Shown in pieces: positions 1 to 4,906 of a stretch of 5,950 nucleotides of DNA. This DNA is from VRUE01 sp036379955 (GTDB lineage: Bacteria; Actinomycetota; Thermoleophilia; Solirubrobacterales; 70-9), in NCBI GenBank assembly GCA_036379955.1, contig DASVFR010000027.1:1-5950 (forward strand), read 5' to 3'. How positions within the stretch are numbered: the stretch's first letter is position 1; the number at the start of each line of letters is the position of its first letter. The notes below the pieces were generated by a model that worked only from the letters and a program-made list of their open reading frames with translations, did no database searches and was not told the origin of the DNA. Position numbers and translations under genes: made by a program.

Positions 1-2
1 CG

Positions 3-923
3 TCCGACGCGAAGTCGACCGTCAACCTCGTCGCCTACTCCACGCCGCAGGTCGTCTACGACGAGCTGATCCCCGCCTTCAACAAGACGCCCGACGGTGA
101 GGCCGTCGGCTTCAAGACCTCCTTCGGCGCCTCCGGCGACCAGAGCCGCGCCGTCGCCGCCGGCCAGCCCGCCTCGGTCGTTCACTTCGCCCAGGCCGGC
201 GACATGGAACGCCTTGTCGAAGAAGGCGAACTCGTCGCCAAGGACTGGGAAAAGCAGCCTTACGGCGGCATCGCCCAGGACTCGATCGTCGTGATCAGCG
301 TGCGCAAAGGCAACCCGAAGGGCATCCACACGCTGAACGACGTGCTCGAAAAGGACGTCGAGGTGGTCACCCCCAACCCATTCAGCTCCGGCGCCGCCCG
401 CTGGAACATCATGGCCGTCTACGGGACCCTGATCAACGAAGGTAAGTCGTCCGAAGAGGCGCTGGAAGGCGTCAAGACGCTGCTCGAAAAGACCGTCGCC
501 CAGCCGGGCAGCGCGCGCGATGCGCTCGCCGCCTTCACCCAGGGCCAGGGCGACGTCCTGCTCGGCTACGAGAACGAGGCGATCAAGGCAGAAGACGAGG
601 GCGAAGACCTCGAATACGTCGTGCCGCCCTCGACGATCCTGATCGAAACGCCGATCGCGGTCACGACCAGTGCGCCGGAGCCGGCGGCCGAAGACTTCCT
701 CAAGTTCGTCTGGTCGGATGAAGGCCAGGAAATATGGGCTGAAAACGGCTACCGGCCGGTCAATCCCAAGCTGGTCGACCCGAAGCAGTTCCCGACCCCG
801 AAGGAACTGTTCAAGATCAGCCAGTTCGGTGGCTGGGGCAAGGTCAACGACGAGTTCTTCGATGACGAAACCGGCTCGGTCGCCAAGATAGAGACCGAAC
901 TAGGGGTCTCGACCTCAGGCTGA
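3..923 (+). CDS. sbp: Sulfate/thiosulfate ABC transporter substrate-binding protein, 5'-truncated by the window edge
   Basis: This extracytoplasmic protein captures sulfate (possibly thiosulfate) and delivers it to CysTW. The open frame runs in from the left edge, so the start codon and signal peptide are not visible; 306 residues are seen, close to a whole mature family protein. Family features, numbered from the first visible residue: first strand with YSTP (12-15), anion-binding turn SFGASGDQ (40-47), a segment VVHFAQAGDME (59-69) equivalent to the VVTLALAYDVD region of enterobacterial Sbp, RKGNPK (101-106), the diagnostic TPNPFSSGAARWN (123-135), GDVLLGYENEA (183-193), EGQEI followed by YRP (240-252), and FGGW (275-278) near the end. 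The Ser-Gly and Trp of SSGAARW align with known sulfate ligands; one Gly of the usual SGGARW is Ala here. It overlaps cysT by one base. The family is certain; sulfate versus thiosulfate preference cannot be read from sequence. Confidence 0.93.
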   Translation, partial: SDAKSTVNLVAYSTPQVVYDELIPAFNKTPDGEAVGFKTSFGASGDQSRAVAAGQPASVVHFAQAGDMERLVEEGELVAKDWEKQPYGGIAQDSIVVISVRKGNPKGIHTLNDVLEKDVEVVTPNPFSSGAARWNIMAVYGTLINEGKSSEEALEGVKTLLEKTVAQPGSARDALAAFTQGQGDVLLGYENEAIKAEDEGEDLEYVVPPSTILIETPIAVTTSAPEPAAEDFLKFVWSDEGQEIWAENGYRPVNPKLVDPKQFPTPKELFKISQFGGWGKVNDEFFDDETGSVAKIETELGVSTSG

Positions 924-1825
924 TGTCCGCGCACCCGGCAAGCGCAACATCGGTTCCAGTACCAGCAGCCCGGGCGGGTCTCCGCCTGCCCGGGCTCGGC
1001 GCCGGCCTGGGCCGCGGCCTGGTCGTGCTCTACCTCAGCATCCTCGTCCTGCTCCCACTTGCCGCGCTGACGAACCAGTCGCTGAGCGAGGGTCTCGGCA
1101 CATTCTGGGACCAGGTCACCTCACCCCAGGCCCTGCGCTCGCTGGAGCTGACCCTGGTCGCCTCGCTGATCGTCGTCGCGATCAACGCCGTCTTCGGCAC
1201 GATCCTCGCCTGGCTGCTCGTTCGCGACGACTTCCCGGGCAAGGCCGCCATCAACGCAGTCATCGACCTTCCCTTCGCGCTGCCGACAATCGTCGCCAGC
1301 CTGATCCTGCTCGAGCTCTGGGGGGCGCGCAGCCCGTTCGGCGTCGACATCGCCGCCACCCAAGCCGCGGTCGTCGTCGCTCTCTGCTTCGTCACCCTGC
1401 CCTTCGTCGTCCGCGCGGTGCAGCCGCTGCTGATGGAGATGGACCGGGAGATGGAGGAGGCCGCCGCCTCGCTCGGCGCCAGCGGCTTCACGGTCTTCCG
1501 CCGCATCATCTTCCCCAACCTGCTTCCTGGCCTCGGCGCCGGGATCGCGCTCGCTTTCGCCCGAGCGCTGGGCGAGTTCGGCTCGGTCCTGCTCTTCGCC
1601 GGTGGCCTCCCGGACACGATGGTCTCCTCGGTCTACATCCGCCAGCAGATCGAGTCCGGCAACGACACCGGCGCCGCCGCGGTCTCGGTCGTGCTGCTGC
1701 TTGCGTCGCTCGCCTGCCTCGTCATCGTCGGCCTGATCCAGCGCTGGGCCGGCCGCCACGAACGGCCGGCGCCGGAGGTCGAGTCGACGATCATGCCGTT
1801 CGCCGGATCCGGAGGCGCGAGCTGA
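923..1825 (+). CDS. cysT: Sulfate/thiosulfate ABC transporter permease CysT (CysU)
   Basis: This is one of the two membrane subunits of the sulfate importer. At 300 aa it is slightly longer than enterobacterial CysT because of an Ala/Pro-rich N-terminal extension (about 1-30) and a hydrophilic tail (about 276-300). About six membrane segments are visible, near 32-50, 76-100, 113-132, 146-166, 204-226 and 252-273. The LPFALPTIVASL stretch (116-127) is typical of CysT and separates it from CysW. LPFVVRAVQPLL (159-170) and the cytoplasmic EAA loop EEAAASLGA...FPNL (178-200), which docks on the ATPase, are intact, as is RALGEFGSV (214-222). The ATG shares its A with the upstream stop (TGATG). The ribosome site is weak (AGG three bases before the start), so translation probably depends on coupling to sbp. 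No good alternative start lies nearby. Confidence 0.95.
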   Translation: MSAHPASATSVPVPAARAGLRLPGLGAGLGRGLVVLYLSILVLLPLAALTNQSLSEGLGTFWDQVTSPQALRSLELTLVASLIVVAINAVFGTILAWLLVRDDFPGKAAINAVIDLPFALPTIVASLILLELWGARSPFGVDIAATQAAVVVALCFVTLPFVVRAVQPLLMEMDREMEEAAASLGASGFTVFRRIIFPNLLPGLGAGIALAFARALGEFGSVLLFAGGLPDTMVSSVYIRQQIESGNDTGAAAVSVVLLLASLACLVIVGLIQRWAGRHERPAPEVESTIMPFAGSGGAS

Positions 1826-2628
1826 TGAGCGGCACGGCGACAAGTCGCTGGGGACTGCGCGTGCTCGGCCTCGGCTACATCCTGCTCCTGCTCCTGCTGC
1901 CGCTGGGGCTGATCTTCTACAAGACCTTCGAACACGGGATCGCGCCGCCGCTCGACGCGATCACCTCGCCCGATGGGCTCAATGCGCTGAAGCTGACCCT
2001 GCTGATGGTGGCGATCGCGGTGCCGCTCAACACCGTCTTCGGCATCGGCTGCGCGCTGCTGCTCGTGCGCCATCGCAGCCGCAGCAACCCGCTGATCGAC
2101 GCCGTCATCAACCTGCCTTTCGCAATCTCGCCGGTGGTCATCGGGCTCTCGCTCTTCCTCCTCTACGGGACGACGGGCTGGCTCGAACCGGGCCTGGCCG
2201 AAGCGGGGATCAAAGTCCTCTTCTCGGTGCCGGGCATGGTCCTGGCCAGCATCTTCGTCTCGCTGCCCTTCGTCGTGCGCGAGACGGTCCCGGTGCTGCA
2301 GGAGATCGGCACCGAGCAGGAGCAGGCCGCCTCGACGCTCGGCGCCAACGCCTGGCAGACCTTCTGGCGGGTGACGCTGCCGGCAATCCGCTGGGGCGTC
2401 GCTTACGGGGTGGTGCTGACCACCGCTCGGGTCCTCGGCGAGTTCGGCGCCGTCTCGGTCGTCTCGGGCTCGATCTCGGGCCAGACCCAGACGCTGCCGC
2501 TCTTCGTCGAGAAGCAGTACCAGAACTTCAACCTGCCGGGGGCCTTCGGGGCCTCGGTCCTGCTGGCCATGCTCGCTCTCGCCACGCTGCTGGCGATGAA
2601 CCTACTGAAGAGAAAGGAGGACGCCTGA
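1825..2628 (+). CDS. cysW: Sulfate/thiosulfate ABC transporter permease CysW
   Basis: This is the second membrane subunit, pairing with CysT; its 267 aa is near the usual length. About six membrane segments are seen, near 13-31, 57-81, 96-115, 135-155, 190-212 and 241-260. NLPFAISPVVIGLSL (96-110) followed by LLYG is the CysW-type sequence, where CysT has LPFALPT. The EAA loop is EQAASTLGA...LPAI (167-188). VLGEFGAVSVVSGSI (203-217) and TQTLPLFVE (221-229) match the conserved CysW C-terminal half. The start is well supported: GGAGG at 1811-1815, nine bases before the ATG, and a one-base TGATG overlap with cysT. The neighbours on both sides are its expected partners. Nothing is missing or truncated. 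Confidence 0.95.
   Translation: MSGTATSRWGLRVLGLGYILLLLLLPLGLIFYKTFEHGIAPPLDAITSPDGLNALKLTLLMVAIAVPLNTVFGIGCALLLVRHRSRSNPLIDAVINLPFAISPVVIGLSLFLLYGTTGWLEPGLAEAGIKVLFSVPGMVLASIFVSLPFVVRETVPVLQEIGTEQEQAASTLGANAWQTFWRVTLPAIRWGVAYGVVLTTARVLGEFGAVSVVSGSISGQTQTLPLFVEKQYQNFNLPGAFGASVLLAMLALATLLAMNLLKRKEDA
2611..2620 (+). promoter_or_regulatory. Strong ribosome binding site of cysA
   Basis: AGAAAGGAGG lies seven bases before the cysA ATG, inside the last codons of cysW. It is the strongest translation signal in the sulfate operon and fixes the cysA start at 2628. Strong initiation here fits the need for two ATPase copies per transporter, though that link is inference. Confidence 0.85.
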
Positions 2629-3668
2629 TGGGAATCTCAGTCGAGGGAGCGCGCAAGAGCTTCGGTGACTTTCAGGCGCTGAACGACGTATCTATCGAGG
2701 TCCCCGACGGCTCGCTGACGGCGCTGCTGGGGCCTAGCGGCAGCGGCAAGTCGACGCTGCTGCGGGCGATCGCCGGCCTCGAGACGCTCGACGCCGGCTG
2801 CGTCCTGATCGACGGCGAGGACGTCTCCGGCAAGCCGACGCGCAAGCGCGAAGTCGGCTTCGTCTTCCAGCACTACGCCGCCTTCAAGCACATGACGGTC
2901 TTCGAGAACGTCGCCTTCGGGCTGAAGATCCGCAAGTGGGACAAGGGCAAGCTGTCCGCCCGCGTTCACGAGCTGCTCCAGCTCGTCCAGCTCGACGGTC
3001 TCTCCGCGCGCTACCCGTCGCAGCTCTCCGGTGGCCAGCGCCAGCGCATGGCCCTGGCTCGGGCGCTGGCGGTGCAGCCGCAGGTCCTTTTGCTCGACGA
3101 GCCGTTCGGCGCCCTCGACGCCAAGGTGCGCAAGGACCTGCGCGTTTGGCTGCGACGCCTGCACGACGAGATGCACGTGACGACGATCTTCGTCACCCAC
3201 GACCAGGAGGAGGCGATGGACGTTGCCGAGCAGCTGGTCGTGATGAACGAGGGCAGGGTGGAGCAGTCCGGCAGCGCCGCCGATCTCTACGACCACCCGG
3301 CCAACGAGTTCGTGATGAGCTTCGTCGGCGAGGTCAACCGCCTCGGCGCCCACTTCGTGCGCCCGCACGACATGGCCGTTTCGCTCGACCGCGACGAAGG
3401 GTCCGAGGAGGCGCTGGTGCAGCGCGTCGTCGCGCTCGGCTTCGAGGTCAGGGTCGAGTTCGTGCTCGGCGACGGCACCGAGGTCTGGGCGCAGCTGACC
3501 CGCGGCGAGCTCCAGCGACTCGAGCTGCGCGAGGGCCAGATCGTCTACCTGCGCCCGGGCCAGACCAAGAGCTTCAGCGGTGACTTGCCGCCGGAGGGCG
3601 ACGGGGCCTCGACTCCCCGCCGCCCGTCGTCCGGCGGTGGGGACGCAGAGGTATCTGCAGCCGCCTGA
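2628..3668 (+). CDS. cysA: Sulfate/thiosulfate import ATP-binding protein CysA
   Basis: This cytoplasmic ATPase powers the CysTW pore. At 346 aa it has the usual length. The nucleotide-binding domain (about 1-235) is complete: Walker A GPSGSGKST (35-43), Q-loop Gln81 in FVFQHYAAFKHMTVFENVAFGL, signature LSGGQRQR (133-140), Walker B VLLLDEP (153-159), D-loop GALD (161-164) and switch His191 in VTHDQEEAM. The QHYAAFKHMT stretch and FVRPHDMAV (243-251), which opens the C-terminal regulatory (TOBE-like) domain, are typical of CysA and separate it from the maltose or spermidine ATPases of the same superfamily. Residues about 321-346 form a low-complexity Pro/Ser/Gly/Ala tail that does not look like part of a fold. 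The gene overlaps cysW by one base (TGATG). A hairpin follows the stop, so this is probably the last gene of the operon. Confidence 0.96.
   Translation: MGISVEGARKSFGDFQALNDVSIEVPDGSLTALLGPSGSGKSTLLRAIAGLETLDAGCVLIDGEDVSGKPTRKREVGFVFQHYAAFKHMTVFENVAFGLKIRKWDKGKLSARVHELLQLVQLDGLSARYPSQLSGGQRQRMALARALAVQPQVLLLDEPFGALDAKVRKDLRVWLRRLHDEMHVTTIFVTHDQEEAMDVAEQLVVMNEGRVEQSGSAADLYDHPANEFVMSFVGEVNRLGAHFVRPHDMAVSLDRDEGSEEALVQRVVALGFEVRVEFVLGDGTEVWAQLTRGELQRLELREGQIVYLRPGQTKSFSGDLPPEGDGASTPRRPSSGGGDAEVSAAA
3614..3643 (+). repeat. Inverted repeat inside the 3' end of cysA
   Basis: Arms 3614-3624 and 3633-3643 pair over 11 bp, with one G-U wobble, around an 8-base loop. The repeat falls in the codons of the low-complexity C-terminal tail. 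Together with the post-stop hairpin at 3675-3715 it gives the end of the mRNA two tandem stem-loops. It has no U-tract, so it may stabilise the 3' end or slow polymerase rather than terminate by itself. It may also be a by-product of GC-rich Pro/Gly codons. Confidence 0.45.
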
Positions 3669-3674
3669 AGGGGC

Positions 3675-3715
3675 GATGGGCGGGGCGCGCTTTGCCGGGT
3701 GGCGCCCCGCCCGTC
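3675..3715 (+). terminator. Hairpin after cysA, probable end of the sulfate operon
   Basis: Arms 3678-3688 and 3702-3712 are an exact 11-bp inverted repeat (GGGCGGGGCGC and its complement). Three further pairs, one a G-U, extend it to 3675 and 3715; the loop is 13 bases. It begins seven bases after the cysA stop. The downstream U-tract is poor (CTTGCC), so this is a GC-rich terminator of the kind common in actinobacteria, or a 3'-end stabiliser. Confidence 0.65.
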
Positions 3716-3737
3716 TTGCCACACTCCCCCATAGCTC

Positions 3738-3767
3738 TTGCCAAGTCGGTGGCTTTAGTGCTATTCT
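3738..3767 (+). promoter_or_regulatory. Candidate housekeeping-sigma promoter of the small orphan gene
   Basis: TTGCCA (3738-3743) and TATTCT (3762-3767) are separated by 18 bases. TG at 3759-3760 just before the -10 gives an extended -10 (TGCTATTCT). The stretch is clearly AT-richer than the surrounding genes and sits between the cysA hairpin and the gene at 3808. Transcription would start near 3774, giving a leader of about 34 bases. This is a motif match by eye only. Confidence 0.5.
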
Positions 3768-3793
3768 TGAGTTAGATGGTCAATTTACCCAAG

Positions 3794-3802
3794 AAAGGAG
3801 GG
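3794..3802 (+). promoter_or_regulatory. Ribosome binding site that sets the start at 3808
   Basis: AAAGGAGGG is a near-perfect anti-16S match five bases before the GTG at 3808. The frame stays open upstream into cysA, so this site is the reason for choosing 3808 over any upstream start. Confidence 0.85.
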
Positions 3803-3807
3803 ACGAG

Positions 3808-4041
3808 GTGAGCGACGCACCGAAGCACACGAGAATCGTCTCGCGGGGCCGTCTGCGGGGCGTCCTGCGTCAAGCGCCGAGCGGTGGCGGGGCGGGGGAG
3901 ACCTCCACCCAGCCCGGCCGCGAGCGAAGCGCCGTCGAGGACCTCGACACCCAGGCCTTCGAAGCCCTCTACTACCGCGCCCGCCTGATCCTCGGCGAGC
4001 CGCTGCCCCGGCCCGGCCGGTTCGGCCTGCGGGGCCACTGA
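3808..4041 (+). CDS. Small hypothetical protein, 77 aa
   Basis: I do not recognise this protein. It starts at GTG behind a near-consensus ribosome site, has its own likely promoter and ends before a strong terminator, so it looks like a real single-gene unit. The N-terminal half (about 1-40) is basic, rich in Gly, Arg and Ser, and probably disordered (SRGRLRGVLRQ at 12-22, SGGGAGE at 25-31). Residues about 42-64 (AVEDLDTQAFEALYYRARLI) look like an amphipathic helix with acidic and aromatic residues. A Pro/Gly/Arg tail (GEPLPRPGRFGLRGH) follows. There is no signal peptide, membrane segment, cysteine or metal motif, so a cytoplasmic location is likely. Position after cysA does not by itself tie it to sulfate, because a hairpin and a separate promoter intervene. 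A role as a small nucleic-acid- or protein-binding factor would be a guess. Confidence 0.72.
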   Translation: MSDAPKHTRIVSRGRLRGVLRQAPSGGGAGETSTQPGRERSAVEDLDTQAFEALYYRARLILGEPLPRPGRFGLRGH

Positions 4042-4053
4042 TCTGCTCCGAAG

Positions 4054-4108
4054 GGGGCCGACGGGCCGAAAAGCGCGCTATGTCAGCGCTTTTCGGCCCG
4101 TCGGCCCC
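4054..4108. terminator. Bidirectional terminator between convergent genes
   Basis: Arms 4054-4076 and 4086-4108 are a perfect 23-bp inverted repeat with a 9-base loop (GCTATGTCA). The inner stem has AAAAGCGC on the left and GCGCTTTT on the right, so a T-run lies on the descending arm in both directions. It starts 12 bases after the stop of the 77-aa gene and ends 6 bases before the stop of the minus-strand gene, where a shared terminator is expected. Confidence 0.85.
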
Positions 4109-4114
4109 AGCGGA

Positions 4115-4768
4115 CTACTTGCTCGTTTCGGGTGCTGGCGGGGCTTCGGGGGGCTGGGGGTATGCCTGGACGGCGAGGCTCCAGGTCTTCAGCGTGAAGG
4201 TCACGTTTTTGGCGCCGGCGTACTGGACGGCGACGACGTGCCCGCCCTTGCCGAGCACGGTGGTCTGCATCACCGTGTAGGTGATGGCGGCCGGGGTCGG
4301 AGACGCGGCGGTCGCGGGCGCGAAGTTGACTTTGCCGGTCGACTGGCCGTCGACCAGGATCTGAATCGGGCAGGCCAGTTCCGCCGTCGGTTTGGCGGAA
4401 GTGCAGGTCACCGCGCCCGAAAAGGTGATCACCGCCGAGCCGGTGCCGGGAAGACCGAACGAGGTGTAGGTGGTCGGCGGCGATACCGGCGCCGTCGCTT
4501 CGCTCGACCAGGTCGCGGTGCCCGCGGCGATCGCGACCTTCGGCGTGAGCGGGGCGTCCGCCTTCGCCACGTAGATGTTCCCGGCCGCCTTCTTCTTGAG
4601 GAAGAGCGTCGAGGCCTTCTTGTTGCCGAGGTAGAGGTTTCCGGCCGCCTTCTTGGTGAGGAAGGGCGAGCCGGCGAGCGAGGGAGCCACCGCGACGGCG
4701 GTTGCCAGGGCGGCGGCGAGCGCCACCACCACGGCGGCACGGGGCGTAGACAGTCTTCTTCTGAGCAA
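4115..4768 (-). CDS. Secreted hypothetical protein with N-terminal decapeptide repeats, 217 aa
   Basis: This is an unrecognised exported protein. A Sec signal peptide is clear: RRR at 3-5, hydrophobic AAVVVALAAALATAVAVA (11-28), likely cleavage after SLA (32). Three tandem decapeptides follow at 37-46, 47-56 and 57-66 (LTKKAAGNLY, LGNKKASTLF, LKKKAAGNIY). After a Pro/Ala linker, residues about 77-205 alternate polar and hydrophobic residues as in a beta-sandwich (SAVITFSGAVTCT, CPIQILVDGQ, HVVAVQYAG, VTFTLKTWSLAVQAY). Cys122 and Cys133 could form a disulfide. The C-terminus (about 204-217) is Pro/Glu-rich. There is no lipobox, sortase motif or late membrane anchor, so the protein is released or held non-covalently. 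The start is TTG: GGAGG (complement of 4774-4778) lies five bases upstream and no in-frame ATG fits. It is convergent with the 77-aa gene and divergent from pstS. The function is unknown. Confidence 0.8.
   Translation of the reverse strand: MLRRRLSTPRAAVVVALAAALATAVAVAPSLAGSPFLTKKAAGNLYLGNKKASTLFLKKKAAGNIYVAKADAPLTPKVAIAAGTATWSSEATAPVSPPTTYTSFGLPGTGSAVITFSGAVTCTSAKPTAELACPIQILVDGQSTGKVNFAPATAASPTPAAITYTVMQTTVLGKGGHVVAVQYAGAKNVTFTLKTWSLAVQAYPQPPEAPPAPETSK
4571..4664 (-). repeat. Tandem coding repeat with 60-base period
   Basis: Two 34-base copies, 4571-4604 and 4631-4664, match at 30 positions and are exactly 60 bases (20 codons) apart. A diverged third unit lies between them. They encode the decapeptides L-x-[KN]-K-[AK]-A-[GS]-[NT]-[LI]-[YF] of the secreted protein. 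The high DNA identity suggests fairly recent duplication of a 20-residue block. Confidence 0.85.
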
Positions 4769-4773
4769 TTGAA

Positions 4774-4798
4774 CCTCCGGTTCGAAGGCCCGCCGGAG
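4774..4798 (-). promoter_or_regulatory. Possible hairpin sequestering the ribosome site of the secreted-protein gene
   Basis: On the minus strand the ribosome site sits in CCGGAGG (plus 4774-4780). Twelve bases upstream is CTCCGG (plus 4793-4798), which pairs exactly with CCGGAG. The 6-bp all-GC-core stem would cover the site. It shares bases with the terminator-like stem at 4785-4805, so the two folds are mutually exclusive. This is seen in sequence only. Confidence 0.4.
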
Positions 4799-4811
4799 CG
4801 GCCTTTCTTTA
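4785..4811 (+). terminator. Terminator-like hairpin upstream of pstS
   Basis: On the plus strand, AAGGC (4785-4789) and CGC (4791-4793) pair with GCG (4798-4800) and GCCTT (4801-4805) around a CGGA loop, with C4790 bulged. TTTCTTTA follows directly. This has the shape of an intrinsic terminator. It would stop plus-strand read-through from the convergent gene region before the pstS promoter. On the other strand it lies in the leader of the secreted-protein gene. Confidence 0.5.
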
Positions 4812-4829
4812 TCTAAGAGGTCAATAAAG
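4807..4829. promoter_or_regulatory. Candidate operator: inverted repeat CTTTAT-N11-ATAAAG
   Basis: Exact 6-base arms at 4807-4812 and 4824-4829 flank an 11-base centre in the AT-rich divergent intergenic region. The repeat overlaps the candidate pstS -35 and a weak minus-strand -10-like TAGATA (4810-4815). A bound dimeric regulator could affect both genes. It does not match the enterobacterial Pho box (CTGTCAT repeats) or the actinomycete GTTCACC-type Pho repeat. AT-rich short palindromes also arise by chance. Confidence 0.3.
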
Positions 4830-4847
4830 TACAGAAACTGCTAGAGT
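4820..4847 (+). promoter_or_regulatory. Candidate pstS promoter
   Basis: TAGAGT (4842-4847) preceded by TGC gives an extended -10 of the same form as the one before the 77-aa gene (TGC-TANNNT). The -35 is weak (GTCAAT, 4820-4825, 16 bases away), as expected if an activator such as a phosphate-starvation response regulator is needed. The leader would be about 50 bases and holds a short inverted repeat, GAGTT/AACTC (4854-4858 and 4871-4875). Confidence 0.4.
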
Positions 4848-4906
4848 GATGTCGAGTTAATACATCAAGAAACTCAGATACCCGGCAGGGAAGGAATCAA
4901 ACCAGC

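Noticed and set aside
2637..3722. Long minus-strand open frame (361 codons) opposite cysA
   Set aside because: cysA on the plus strand has every ABC ATPase motif. The antisense frame exists because GC-rich codons contain few stops, and its product is a biased Ala/Arg/Glu/Leu sequence with no domain.
3580..3807. Upstream extension of the 77-aa gene to an ATG at 3580
   Set aside because: It would start inside cysA and run through the cysA stop hairpin and the promoter. The near-consensus ribosome site before GTG 3808 decides the start.
3669..3807. Riboswitch or small RNA between cysA and the 77-aa gene
   Set aside because: Apart from the hairpin, promoter and ribosome site there is no complex fold, and the leader after the likely start is only about 34 bases.
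4571..4664. CRISPR-like direct repeats
   Set aside because: There are only two good copies, they are in frame within a coding region, and the spacer is itself a diverged repeat unit.
4238..4816. Plus-strand open frame opposite the secreted-protein gene
   Set aside because: The product is Arg/Gly-rich low complexity. The minus strand shows a signal peptide, repeats and a proper ribosome site.
3771..4828. Shared GGTCAAT in the two intergenic regions (3778-3784 and 4819-4825) as a common operator
   Set aside because: Only seven bases match exactly, and the positions differ: one is downstream of the likely transcription start and the other is in the -35 region.
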